Of a stretch of DNA of 64,000 nt, positions 1 through 8,668 are shown piece after piece. The stretch spans positions 23,117-87,116 of the forward strand of contig NZ_JAAMFN010000019.1 of NCBI RefSeq assembly GCF_013376095.1. Reading direction: 5' to 3'. The position numbers and the translations under genes were made by a program. Position 1 is the stretch's first letter. Every line of letters begins with the position of its first letter. The DNA comes from Arthrobacter sp. SDTb3-6. Its GTDB lineage: Bacteria; Actinomycetota; Actinomycetes; Actinomycetales; Micrococcaceae. The notes beneath the pieces were generated by a model. That model searched no databases. It was not told the DNA's origin and was given only the letters and a program-made list of their open reading frames with translations.

Positions 1-582
1 GTTGGCTCGCAGATCGCCGCGGAGGCAGTGCGGCGCGGCCACGAAGTCACGGCCATCTCCCGCTCGGGCGGCCCCGTGCCCGGGGTCCCCTCCGCCACCC
101 CCCTCGCCGCAGACCAGGCCGACGCCGGGGCTGTCGCCGCCGTCGCGAAGACGAACGACGCCGTGGTCCTCGCCACCGGCCCGAGCCGCACGGGCGCCGA
201 CCACCAGCTGTGGCTCGACGCAACGGCCACGGCCATGGCCAATGTGGGCAGCACGCGCACCATGGTGGTGGGCGGGGCCGGGACCCTGCTGATGGACGGC
301 AAGCGCCTGCTGGACCTGCCTGATTTCCCCGAGGCCTACCGGGCCGAGGCCCTGACGGCCGCCACGGCACTGGAGGCAATCAAGGCCCTGCCGGAAGACG
401 TCAACTGGACCGTCATGGCCCCGGCACCGGAGATCGCACCGGGCGAGCGGACCGGCAGCTATGTCGTGGGCGCCGACTCGCCGGCGGGCGGGACCATCTC
501 CACGCAGGACTTCGCCCTTGCCATGCTGGACGAGCTTGAGACGCCCAAACACGTCCGCCAGCGTTTCACCGCCGCCAACTGA
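1..582 (+). CDS. NAD(P)-binding (SDR-like) oxidoreductase, 5' end cut by window
   Basis: The frame is open from base 1 and stops at 580-582, so the start lies outside the window. About 193 residues are visible, beginning inside the first helix of a Rossmann fold (VGSQIAAEAVRRGHEVTAIS), the segment that normally follows a GxxGxxG turn. Later motifs, a conserved VVGGAGTLL strand and MAPAPEIAPGERTGSY near the C-terminus, fit the NAD(P)H-binding/NmrA-like atypical SDR group (YwnB-like). The substrate cannot be inferred. It is convergent with the leftward oxidoreductase ending at 592, with only 9 bp between the stops. The family call is good; the exact function is unknown. Confidence 0.85.
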   Translation, partial: VGSQIAAEAVRRGHEVTAISRSGGPVPGVPSATPLAADQADAGAVAAVAKTNDAVVLATGPSRTGADHQLWLDATATAMANVGSTRTMVVGGAGTLLMDGKRLLDLPDFPEAYRAEALTAATALEAIKALPEDVNWTVMAPAPEIAPGERTGSYVVGADSPAGGTISTQDFALAMLDELETPKHVRQRFTAAN

Positions 583-591
583 CCCGGCGGC

Positions 592-2043
592 TCACCGCGG
601 CGACAAGTCCGGGGCGGGCAGCGAAAAACTGTGCCGGAGTGCTGAGCGCGCGGCCAGCCAGCCCGCCATGCCATGCACGGCGGGCCCGGGGGCCGTGGAC
701 GCGGACGCCAGATACACACCCGGTGCCGGGGTCCTCCAGGGCTCGGGCGCCACAACCGGCCTGCGCAGCAGCTGGGCCATCGTGACGGCACCGGAGCTGA
801 TGTCCCCGCCAATGCAATTGGGGTTGTATGCCTCAAGGTCCGCGGCCGTGGTTGTGTGGACAGCCAGCACCAGGTCGCGGAAGCCGGGGGCAAACCGCTC
901 CAGCTGGGCCGTGACGGCCTCGGCACGCCCCAGCGTGGAACCGGCGGGCACGTGCGTGTAGGCCCACAGCGTGCGCGCTCCCGCCGGCGCCCTGGTGGGG
1001 TCCACCGTTCCGGGCTGGGCCACCAGCACGTAGGGGCGGTCCGGATGGCCGCCGGCGAGGACCTGGTTTTCCGCCCGGGCCATCTCCGCGCGCGTGCCGC
1101 CCAGGTGGACCGTCGGTGCACCGGCCAAGGCGGCATTGCTCCACGGGACGGGTCCGGACAAGGCAAAGTCCACCTTGCACACGCCTGGCCCGTAGCGGAA
1201 GGATTCCAGTTTACGTATATATCGGATGGGCAATTCATCGGCCGCCAACGATGCCAGGGACCGGGGCGTGAGGTTGCAGATGACCGCCCTGGCCCCTGTT
1301 TCGGCGCGAAGGGCCGCAAGGTCCGCCACCGGCCTGTCCACCGCCACGTGCCCGCCGTGCGCCCTGAGATCGGCAACGAGTGCGTCGGCAATGGCCTGCG
1401 AACCGCCCCGGGGCACGGGCCAGCCGCCGGCGTGCCCCAGCGCGGCAAGCACCAGCCCGGCACCGGCACCGGCCAGGCTGGGAAGCCGGCCGATCGCGTG
1501 GGCGGCAGCCCCTGTCAGCAGGGCCGGTGCCACCTCTTCACGAAACCGCATCCGCCAGGCCCGCGTCCCCTGTTCCAGGGTGGCGAGTGCCAGGCGCATG
1601 GCGGCCGGAGGGTCCCGGGGAACCCTGACCAGCCCGTGCAGGCTGACGTCAATGACGCCGTCGAGCCTTTGCACCAGGGGTTCCATGAGCCGGCGCCAGG
1701 CAGGTCCGTCCGCACCCAGGGAGGCCACGGTGCGCTCCAGGTCCCGGTAGGCCAGCCCCGCGCGTCCGCCGTCGAGCGGGTGGCCGTAGGAGATCTCCGG
1801 CACCAGCAGTTCTATGCGGCGCTCCAGCCCAAAGGCCCGGAAGAACGGGGAGGCCAGTGCCATGGGGTGGACTGCGGAGCAGACGTCATGGCTGAAGCCG
1901 GGCAGCGTCAGTTCGGCCGTGCGCGCCCCCCCGCCCCAGGTGTGGGCGGCCTCGAAGACCGTCACGGAGAGCCCCGCGCGCGCCATCGTGACGGCGGCGG
2001 CCAGGCCGTTGGGGCCCGAACCCACCACAGCTACGTCAACCAC
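592..2043 (-). CDS. Phytoene-desaturase-like NAD(P)/FAD-dependent oxidoreductase
   Basis: The protein has 483 residues. The N-terminus VVDVAVVGSGPNGLAA is a typical dinucleotide-binding GxGxxG loop, followed about 20 residues later by the acidic strand end VTVFEA and the GGGARTAE segment seen in CrtI/amine-oxidase-type flavoproteins. I chose the GTG at 2043 because AAGGAG lies about 7 nt upstream and because the flavin-binding motif starts right after it; the frame is open far upstream but without family sequence. The start overlaps the stop of the upstream membrane glycosyltransferase gene (2036), so the two are probably translationally coupled. No carotenoid genes are nearby, so the substrate is open: family members oxidise polyprenoids, retinol-like lipids or amines. 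Confidence 0.88.
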   Translation of the reverse strand: MVDVAVVGSGPNGLAAAVTMARAGLSVTVFEAAHTWGGGARTAELTLPGFSHDVCSAVHPMALASPFFRAFGLERRIELLVPEISYGHPLDGGRAGLAYRDLERTVASLGADGPAWRRLMEPLVQRLDGVIDVSLHGLVRVPRDPPAAMRLALATLEQGTRAWRMRFREEVAPALLTGAAAHAIGRLPSLAGAGAGLVLAALGHAGGWPVPRGGSQAIADALVADLRAHGGHVAVDRPVADLAALRAETGARAVICNLTPRSLASLAADELPIRYIRKLESFRYGPGVCKVDFALSGPVPWSNAALAGAPTVHLGGTRAEMARAENQVLAGGHPDRPYVLVAQPGTVDPTRAPAGARTLWAYTHVPAGSTLGRAEAVTAQLERFAPGFRDLVLAVHTTTAADLEAYNPNCIGGDISSGAVTMAQLLRRPVVAPEPWRTPAPGVYLASASTAPGPAVHGMAGWLAARSALRHSFSLPAPDLSPR

Positions 2044-3463
2044 GGGCAGGCTCCTTCGGCGGCGGGTCGGGGAGGGCCGCGTCCAGGAGGATCCCGCCTT
2101 GCGGGTCGTCGACGCCGCCGCGGCGGACCACATCATGCCGCGGGTGCCACATGTCCCGGACCAGCAGCCCCGCCACCACGCAGTTCGCCGCCCCGGCCAG
2201 CGCCGCGGCAAGCACAAAGTACGGCATGTCGATGGCATGCTGGTCGCTGATCCCGCCCAGGACCTTGCCTTGGAAGAGCAGCAGGGCAATGAAGTGGCAG
2301 ACGGCTGCGGCCTGCCACAGAAGCACCGGCCGCCAGCGGGGCAGCGCGAGCGCCAGCAGCGGCAGCAGCCACACCGCGTGCCACGGCTCGGTGAACTTGT
2401 CCACCACCAGGAACCCCGCAACGGCGGCGGCGGCCAGCTGGGACACCCTGGGGCGCCGCGGGGCGTAGAGTCCCACCGCCGCGACCGCCAGGACCAGCAG
2501 CGCCACGAGGACGGCCGCCAGCACGTTGACGGCGTCGTCCCCCAGGGGCGGCAGCCCCATGCGGGCGGCGATCAGGTTCCAGCCGCCATAAAGTGACGAC
2601 GGCGAGGCGGGGCCGGTCAGCGCCGAGGCCGTGTAGGCGCCCCACCCGGACGGGTCGGACACCATGACGGGGGCCAGGACCAGCAGCCAGCCCACGGCGC
2701 CCGCGGCGAGGGTCTCCAGCAGCGCGGTGGCCTGGCGGTTGCGCACCCCCAGCACCACCAGGGCGAGCAGGACCAGGATGGCGTAGGGCGCTGCCATGGC
2801 GGCCAGGCCCACGACAAAGCCGGCCCAGACGGACCGCCGCCGTGCAAACAGGTAGAGGCCCAGTCCCACGAGGGCGGCAGCCCAAAAGTCCCAGCTCACG
2901 TACGCCGCCAGCCACAGCAGCGGGCTGGCAGCGATGACCGCGGCGTCCCAGGGGCGCCGCCCGGCCGTGCGGGCGGCCACCACCACCGTAAAAATCCAGA
3001 CGGCGGCAATGAGCGCAGCGTTGATGTCAAAGAAGGCAAGTGGCCGGGCCGCCCCGGCCACGCCGCCGGTCAGCCAGGCGGTGGCGCCGGCGATGAAGGC
3101 CGTCAGCGGCGGCTGGTCGAAGGTGGTGCCGGGCGTGAAAAAGGGAAAGAGGTGCGCCAGGCCGTGGGACCCCAGGGAATTCGGGAACTCGGACCAGCAC
3201 ACGGTGGAATATTGGTCCGGCGTGGTCCAGCCGGCCTGGCGGCAGTGCCCCTTGGACACGACCGCAAGCAGGGCTGAAACGGCGGCCATCAGGACCAGGA
3301 CGCGTTCGACCGTAAAGAATCCCGGGTTGGTGCGCCCCGGCGCGGTGCGCCGGCCCAGCGGCCCGCCGACCACTTCGGTCATGGAGCGCAGGAGCGGGTC
3401 GCTGCGGGAGGGAACAACTGTGCCGTGCCGGCGCTGGCGCCCCGGCGCCTGGGAATCCGCCAT
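2036..3463 (-). CDS. Polytopic membrane glycosyltransferase-like protein (GT87/GT-C type)
   Basis: 475 residues with roughly ten hydrophobic segments. After a basic N-terminus (about 45 residues) comes a first membrane helix and a periplasmic-type loop containing CRQAGW...DQYSTVCWSE, a pattern I associate with actinobacterial GT-C/GT87 mannosyltransferase-like proteins. Later segments such as KFTEPWHAVWLLPLLAL resemble the conserved aromatic region of this group. Such enzymes use polyprenyl-phosphate sugars outside the membrane; the acceptor is unknown. The ATG at 3463 has a weak ribosome binding site, and an internal ATG about 27 codons later is an alternative start. The gene overlaps the FAD oxidoreductase by 8 bp, suggesting a two-gene unit. 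Confidence 0.75.
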   Translation of the reverse strand: MADSQAPGRQRRHGTVVPSRSDPLLRSMTEVVGGPLGRRTAPGRTNPGFFTVERVLVLMAAVSALLAVVSKGHCRQAGWTTPDQYSTVCWSEFPNSLGSHGLAHLFPFFTPGTTFDQPPLTAFIAGATAWLTGGVAGAARPLAFFDINAALIAAVWIFTVVVAARTAGRRPWDAAVIAASPLLWLAAYVSWDFWAAALVGLGLYLFARRRSVWAGFVVGLAAMAAPYAILVLLALVVLGVRNRQATALLETLAAGAVGWLLVLAPVMVSDPSGWGAYTASALTGPASPSSLYGGWNLIAARMGLPPLGDDAVNVLAAVLVALLVLAVAAVGLYAPRRPRVSQLAAAAVAGFLVVDKFTEPWHAVWLLPLLALALPRWRPVLLWQAAAVCHFIALLLFQGKVLGGISDQHAIDMPYFVLAAALAGAANCVVAGLLVRDMWHPRHDVVRRGGVDDPQGGILLDAALPDPPPKEPARG

Positions 3464-3530
3464 GGCATGAGCCTACCGGCTGGCGGGAGCCGAGCGGTGA
3501 CAATGAAACAGCCCGCGCCGGCTGGCCGGG

Positions 3531-3662
3531 CTACCGGATGTTGAAGAGGTCCATGCGCAGGATTTCACGTTGCTGCCGGTCCCGCATGGCGTTGAACTTC
3601 TGCTGGTCCACGGGCGTAAAAAAGACCCGTTTGAGGGCTGAGAACTGCGGCCTTGGATTCAC
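3531..3662 (-). CDS. Possible 43-residue small protein with near-perfect ribosome binding site
   Basis: A GTG-initiated frame on the minus strand encodes 43 residues starting VNPRPQFSALKRVFFTPVDQ and ending FNIR. The case for translation is the ribosome binding site: AAGGAGGTGA, a complete anti-Shine-Dalgarno match, ends a few bases before the GTG. The peptide is basic and has no signal peptide or membrane helix. I do not recognise a family. It lies upstream of and in the same direction as the glycosyltransferase gene (68 bp gap), and downstream of a second micro-gene at 3936-4010. It may be a small protein or a leader peptide. Confidence 0.5.
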   Translation of the reverse strand: MNPRPQFSALKRVFFTPVDQQKFNAMRDRQQREILRMDLFNIR

Positions 3663-3935
3663 CTTTGGTCACCTCCTTCCCAAATACGGTCGTAGAACGG
3701 ATAAAACTATTTGTGGCGCGACAAATAAAGCCATTATTTTCCTTCGCGAAAAACGGCAATATGAGAGCACAAAAAGGCGCGAATGGTTTTGTGCGTCAAT
3801 ACCGGACAATGTCCGGCGGTGGCCACGGCCCGAGCCAGGAAAACACGCGGCCATGGGCCGCTTTCCCGGGTGGGGTGACCGGTCTCGGGTGGCCCCCGCA
3901 GGCCGACCCGGATGCGTGCGAAACCTCGTGAAAGG

Positions 3936-4010
3936 TTACGACGCCTTGCCGGCGTGCCCGGTGGAGGCCAGATGACCGCCTAAAATTTCAGACTTGATCG
4001 TTGTAAACAT
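3936..4010 (-). CDS. Possible 24-residue micro-peptide
   Basis: The minus-strand frame ATG...TAA encodes 24 residues (MFTTIKSEILGG then HLASTGHAGKAS). An AGGAAAGGAG ribosome binding site lies about 6 nt before the ATG. The DNA immediately upstream is AT-rich (TTATAAAC near 4063-4070), compatible with a promoter firing leftward. No family is recognised. The GG followed by a short tail resembles in outline the leader-core junction of some processed peptides, but there is no cysteine and no modification gene nearby, so this is only a resemblance. Confidence 0.4.
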   Translation of the reverse strand: MFTTIKSEILGGHLASTGHAGKAS

Positions 4011-4599
4011 GATGGACTCCTTTCCTCGTGCACGCGGACATTCCGAGGGAACTCATCGGAACTAGTTTATAACTTACCTCATGCTGCGGGGAATTGACCA
4101 GTCCGCCGCAAGTATTATTTGAATAAATTTATTGGCGGCTGCATATCCGGCCCGCAACAACTGCAGGGGAAGACCGTTTATGCGGCGCCACAGGCGCCGC
4201 GGGGGTCCCCGGCGGCCCGCGACACGCGCGATGTGTTCCATAACATTTTTGTTACGTTCCAGCCGCGCGGGCCGGCGGCGAGGCCCGTGGTTCGGCGGAT
4301 TTTGCCCCGTCCGGCATCCCTTGGATGTTACCGGCCGGTACGCGTTGGGGGCCGGTGCCGCCTGCCGGCCAAGCACCCGCCTGTGATCCACGGTACATTG
4401 GCAGCGTGAAGGCGTCAGGGAAACGTCCTGGAGTTGTCCTCACTGGAACTGCAATCCATTCGGGGCACTCCGGCCGCCAACCCTGGCCAATGCAGCCGAC
4501 AAGTACTAAGGATGATTCTTTGCGACTGCATCCACCCACGCCGCAGATGGCCCGTCGTCTTGGCGCGACGGCCCTGGCCACACGTAGTGAAGCCGCCGC
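4011..4599. promoter_or_regulatory. Intergenic control region upstream of the peptide ABC operon
   Basis: About 590 bp without a convincing gene. It contains an unusually AT-rich patch (about 4110-4135), a weak TTGACC / TATTTG pair with a 16-bp gap (4094-4099, 4116-4121), and an inverted repeat TAACA-TTTT-TGTTA at 4241-4254 that could be an operator. A GTG-initiated frame from about 4407 runs to a TGA at 4601-4603 that overlaps the permease ATG in an ATGA junction, so translational coupling from a leader frame is possible; its codon use does not look clearly coding. The permease ATG itself has no strong ribosome binding site. Confidence 0.45.
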
Positions 4600-5583
4600 A
4601 TGACCGGCTTCATTGTCAAGCGCTTCATCAACTATGCGATTCTTTCCGCAATCGCCACCATGAGCGCCTACGTCCTGGCAAGCATCATCCTCAACCCGGC
4701 GGGACGCTACCTGGGGCGCAACCCCCGCCCGTCGGATGCAACCATCAACTCGATCCTTGACGGCCTGGGCGTCAACCCCCACACGCCCGTCATTGAGCGG
4801 TTGTGGACCTGGCTGGTCAACCTGGTCACACACGGTTCCCTCGGTGACACCGTCCACAACACCTCGGTGGTCAGTGAAATGGCCGCACGCGCCGGCACCA
4901 GCCTGCGGCTGCTGATCCTGGGCACCATCATCGCGGCGCTCGTGGGTGTCGTGGTCGGTGTGTGGGGCGCAGTGCGCCAGTACAAGTTCAGCGACCAGGC
5001 CATCTCCTACGTGTCGTTCACCATCCTGGCGACGCCGTCGTTCGTGCTGGGCATCCTGCTGATGATCCTGGCCACGATGCTCAACACCGCCACCGGCATG
5101 CAGCTGGTCAGTTTCACCGGCGAATATACACCCGGGCTGGACGGCGGCTGGTGGGCCCACGTCTGGGACCGGGCGGCGCACCTGCTGCTGCCCACCATCT
5201 CCCTGGCCCTCATGGGCGCGGCCGGCTACTCGCGGTACCAGCGCAGCGCCATGCTGGACGTCCTGTCCGCTGACTACATCCGTACGGCCCGCTCCAAGGG
5301 CCGCACCCGCGGTTCCGCACTGATCCGGCACGGCGTGCGCGTGGCCCTGATTCCCATGTCCACCTACTTTGCCTACTCCTTTGCCACCGTCCTGGCCGGA
5401 GCGGCCGTGACCGAACTCGTGTTCAGCTGGCACGGCATGGGCGAGATGCTGGTCCAGGCAATCAGCGAAAGTGACATCAACGCCTTTACCGGCGCCATCT
5501 TGTTCAATGCCATCCTGGTGCTGATCGCCGGAACCCTCTCCGATGTGGTGTACGCCGCCCTTGACCCGAGGGTGCGGGTATAA
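4600..5583 (+). CDS. Peptide/nickel-type ABC transporter permease (DppB-like)
   Basis: 327 residues with an N-terminal membrane helix (FINYAILSAIATMSAYVLASIIL), an extracytoplasmic loop, and then the typical five-helix BPD-transport domain. The EAA-type cytoplasmic loop is visible as the YSRYQRSAMLDVLSADYIRTARSKG region (about residues 209-233), which docks on the ATPase. It forms the importer channel with the permease that starts two bases downstream. The start overlaps the stop of a possible leader frame (ATGA). The family is clear; peptide is the likeliest substrate but other DppB-family substrates are possible. Confidence 0.93.
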   Translation: MTGFIVKRFINYAILSAIATMSAYVLASIILNPAGRYLGRNPRPSDATINSILDGLGVNPHTPVIERLWTWLVNLVTHGSLGDTVHNTSVVSEMAARAGTSLRLLILGTIIAALVGVVVGVWGAVRQYKFSDQAISYVSFTILATPSFVLGILLMILATMLNTATGMQLVSFTGEYTPGLDGGWWAHVWDRAAHLLLPTISLALMGAAGYSRYQRSAMLDVLSADYIRTARSKGRTRGSALIRHGVRVALIPMSTYFAYSFATVLAGAAVTELVFSWHGMGEMLVQAISESDINAFTGAILFNAILVLIAGTLSDVVYAALDPRVRV

Positions 5584-5585
5584 AC

Positions 5586-6512
5586 ATGTCCATGCTTGAA
5601 GAAGTTCCCGTTGCCAACCCCGCCGCCGAGTCGTCCGTCGTCGTCCGCTCGAAGAAGCCGGTCTCGCGTTTCCGCCTGGTCCTGTCCCGCCTGCGCAGCA
5701 CGCCCCGTTTCTGGGTGGGGATCGTAGGCCTGGGCGCCATCATCCTGTGGGCGATTTTCGGCCTCGTGCCCAACGCGTGGAACGCCACCGACCTTGACAT
5801 CTACAACATGGGGTCCCCCCCAACCGCGCTGCACTGGTTTGGCACCAGCGACATCGGCGAGGACATCTACGCCCAAACCATCACGGGCCTGCGCAAGTCC
5901 CTTGTGATCGGCCTGCTGGTGGGCCCGCTGGCCGCCCTGGTTGCCGGCATTGTCGGCGCCGTGGCCGGATATCTTGGCGGCTGGTGGGACCGGGCCATCG
6001 TCTGGTTCATCGACCTGCTGCTGGTGCTGCCCAGCCTGTTCCTGTTCATCCTGCTCAGCCCCATCTTCAAGTCCCTGTCCTGGGTGGCGCTGATCTTCCT
6101 GCTGGCCGGCTTCGGCTGGATGATCATGGCGCGGGTGATCCGTGCCCAGACGCTGTCCCTGCGCGAACGCGACTTCATCAAGGCGGCCCGCTTCATGGGC
6201 GTGGACACCTGGACCATCATCCGCCGCCACGTGCTGCCCAACGTTTCCTCGCTGCTGATCATCGACGCCACCCTGGGCGTGGGCGGTGCCATCCTGAGTG
6301 AAACAACCCTGAGCTTCTTCGGCTTCGGCATCCAGGCTCCCGACGTCTCCCTGGGCACCCTGCTGGCCGCGGGGCAGGGCGCCGCGGCCACCCGCCCCTG
6401 GCTGTTCGTCTTCCCTGCGGCCATCCTCGTCTTCACGGTGCTTTCCGCCAGCCTGGTGGGCGATGCCTTGCGCGACGCCGTGGACCCAACCTCCGGAGTC
6501 AACCGTGGCTGA
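5586..6512 (+). CDS. Peptide/nickel-type ABC transporter permease (DppC-like)
   Basis: 308 residues: a cytoplasmic N-terminus of about 40 residues, one membrane helix ([20 protein letters not shown]), a loop with the DppC-type [20 protein letters not shown] motif, then the permease domain. The EAA loop is [20 protein letters not shown], followed by [20 protein letters not shown], a hallmark of DppC proteins. It starts 2 bp after the first permease and overlaps the ATPase start (6505) by 8 bp, so all three are probably translated as one unit. It is the second membrane subunit of the importer. Confidence 0.94.
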   Translation: MSMLEEVPVANPAAESSVVVRSKKPVSRFRLVLSRLRSTPRFWVGIVGLGAIILWAIFGLVPNAWNATDLDIYNMGSPPTALHWFGTSDIGEDIYAQTITGLRKSLVIGLLVGPLAALVAGIVGAVAGYLGGWWDRAIVWFIDLLLVLPSLFLFILLSPIFKSLSWVALIFLLAGFGWMIMARVIRAQTLSLRERDFIKAARFMGVDTWTIIRRHVLPNVSSLLIIDATLGVGGAILSETTLSFFGFGIQAPDVSLGTLLAAGQGAAATRPWLFVFPAAILVFTVLSASLVGDALRDAVDPTSGVNRG

Positions 6513-8595
6513 GCGCACCCCCTTCCCTGGCACGGCCGGCCACCTGCTGGAGGTGCGCGATCTCAGCGTCACCTTCCCGCAGCCCGGCGGCGCCGTCACC
6601 GCTGTCCGCGGCGTCAACTACCACGTGGACAAGGGCGAGTTTCTGGGCATCGTAGGTGAATCCGGTTCGGGCAAGTCCGTCTCGTCGCTGGCGGTGATGG
6701 GCCTGCTGCCGTCCTCCGCCCAGGTCAGCGGCGACATCCTGTTTGAGGGCCGGTCCCTGCTCGGCCGCAGCGACAGGGAACTGTCCAGATTGCGCGGCGA
6801 AGGCATCTCCATCATCTTCCAGGACCCGCTGTCCGCACTGACCCCCGTCTACACGATCGGCGCACAGATCGCCGAGGCCCTGCAGCTCCACGACAGGAAG
6901 CTGTCCGGGCAGGCGGCGAAGGCCCGCGCCGTGGAACTGCTGAAAGTGGTGGGCATCCCGAACCCGGAGCGCCGCGCCCAGGCATTCCCGCACGAGTTTT
7001 CCGGCGGCATGCGCCAGCGTGCCATGATCGCTATCGCCATCGCCAACAACCCGCGCCTGATCATCGCCGACGAACCGACGACGGCGCTGGACGTCACCAT
7101 CCAGGCACAGATCCTGGAGGTGCTCCAAAAGGCAAAGGACCTCACCGGCGCCGCCGTGGTCCTGATCACCCACGACCTGGGCGTCGTGGCCGGCAACGCG
7201 GACCGGATTGCCGTCATGTATGCCGGGCGGATCGTGGAGACAGGAACCGTGGACCAGGTGTTCCACCGGCCGTCCATGCCCTACACAATCGGGCTGTTGC
7301 GCTCCATGCCGAACCTTGCCACGGCCGGCCACACGCGGCTGGTGCCGCTGGAGGGCCGCCCGCCGCAGCTGGCCAACCTTGCCCCGGGCTGTCCGTTCGC
7401 CCCCCGCTGCCCCGCGGCGATCGACGCCTGCCGCACCACGGAACCGCCGCTGGCCGCCGTCAGCGGCAATCCGCTCAACGCCTCGGCCTGCCTGCGCGTG
7501 GGTGAAATTGCCTCCGGCACACTCAAGCGCGACGGGCTGTATCCGGTTCCGGAGGCCGTCGCGCCGGCGGTACGCGCCGCCGTCACCCCGGAAAGAGTGC
7601 TGGGCGTGGACGGGCTGGTCCGTCACTTCCCGTTGACCAGGGGTTCGGTTTTCAAGCAGGTCATCGGCACCGTGCGGGCCGTGGACGGTGTCAGCTTCGA
7701 CCTCCGTTCCGGCCAGACCCTGGGCCTGGTCGGCGAATCCGGCTGTGGCAAGTCCACCACCATCATGGAAATCCTGGAACTGGCCAAGCCGCAGGCCGGC
7801 CGGATCACCGTCAACGGCCGGGACGTCGCCACCATGGGTGGGAGGGAGCGCCGGGCGCTGCGCAGTGACATCCAGGTGGTCTTCCAGGACCCCATGGCGT
7901 CCCTGGACCCGCGCCTTCCCATCCAGGACATCGTGGCCGAGCCGCTCACGGTCCACGGGGTCCCGGCCAGGGAACGGCTGAAGAGGGTCCGGGAAGTCCT
8001 GGACCTGGTGGGGCTGGAGCCCTCCATGGCATCCCGCTATCCGCACGAGTTCTCCGGCGGCCAGCGCCAGCGCATCGGCATAGCCCGGGCCCTCGTGACG
8101 GATCCGAAGATCATGGTCCTGGACGAGCCCGTCTCGGCCCTGGATGTCTCGATCCAGGCCGGCGTCATCAACCTGCTGGAGGACCTGCAGGAAAAGCTGG
8201 GCCTGTCCTATCTCTTTGTGGCCCACGACCTGGCCGTGGTCCGCCAAATCGCCGACACCGTGGCGGTCATGTACCTGGGCCGCATCGTGGAAAGCGGGGC
8301 GTCGGAAGACCTCTTTGAACATCCCCAGCACCCATATACTCGGGCGCTGCTCTCCGCCGTTCCCGTGCCCGACCCCGCACTGGAGCGCAGCCGCCGCCGC
8401 ATCATCCTCGAAGGCGACCTCCCCAGCCCCACCGCGGACATCAGCGGCTGCAACTTCCGCACCCGCTGCCCGTTGTACCAGGTCATGGACCCCCCGGCGC
8501 AGGAGACGTGCCGCACGCTGGATCCCCCGCGGCGCCAGGTAGAGGGCAGCTCCGTTGCCTGCCACCACGCAGAACGCATCGACCTCATGTCCTGA
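6505..8595 (+). CDS. Dual-domain peptide ABC transporter ATPase (DppD-DppF fused)
   Basis: 696 residues with two complete ABC cassettes in one chain. Domain 1 has Walker [10 protein letters not shown]-loop FQDPLSAL, signature FSGGMRQR and Walker [13 protein letters not shown]. Domain 2 has Walker [10 protein letters not shown]-loop [11 protein letters not shown], signature FSGGQRQR and Walker [12 protein letters not shown]. Each cassette is followed by an oligopeptide-transporter tail with cysteines ([14 protein letters not shown] and [11 protein letters not shown]), which in this family can bind an Fe-S cluster. GTG at 6505 was chosen because GGAG lies upstream and the sequence quickly enters [11 protein letters not shown]. 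It energises the two permeases. Confidence 0.95.
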   Translation: MAERTPFPGTAGHLLEVRDLSVTFPQPGGAVTAVRGVNYHVDKGEFLGIVGESGSGKSVSSLAVMGLLPSSAQVSGDILFEGRSLLGRSDRELSRLRGEGISIIFQDPLSALTPVYTIGAQIAEALQLHDRKLSGQAAKARAVELLKVVGIPNPERRAQAFPHEFSGGMRQRAMIAIAIANNPRLIIADEPTTALDVTIQAQILEVLQKAKDLTGAAVVLITHDLGVVAGNADRIAVMYAGRIVETGTVDQVFHRPSMPYTIGLLRSMPNLATAGHTRLVPLEGRPPQLANLAPGCPFAPRCPAAIDACRTTEPPLAAVSGNPLNASACLRVGEIASGTLKRDGLYPVPEAVAPAVRAAVTPERVLGVDGLVRHFPLTRGSVFKQVIGTVRAVDGVSFDLRSGQTLGLVGESGCGKSTTIMEILELAKPQAGRITVNGRDVATMGGRERRALRSDIQVVFQDPMASLDPRLPIQDIVAEPLTVHGVPARERLKRVREVLDLVGLEPSMASRYPHEFSGGQRQRIGIARALVTDPKIMVLDEPVSALDVSIQAGVINLLEDLQEKLGLSYLFVAHDLAVVRQIADTVAVMYLGRIVESGASEDLFEHPQHPYTRALLSAVPVPDPALERSRRRIILEGDLPSPTADISGCNFRTRCPLYQVMDPPAQETCRTLDPPRRQVEGSSVACHHAERIDLMS

Positions 8596-8668
8596 CATCA
8601 CGCACCACGGCCATCACGGTCCGGCGATAAACCAACCGCCGCCCCCGGCCACCTTATGGAGGAAAGAA

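Noticed and set aside
3565..3759. A 64-codon minus-strand frame overlapping the 43-codon candidate
   Set aside because: It has no ribosome binding site, whereas the other frame starts directly after a full anti-Shine-Dalgarno match.
6499..8601. Very long minus-strand open frame opposite the ABC ATPase gene
   Set aside because: It mirrors the codon structure of a GC-rich gene on the other strand, has no family motifs and no ribosome binding site. The same holds for 8654-10399, 37281-39419, 39358-40701 and 11625-13091.
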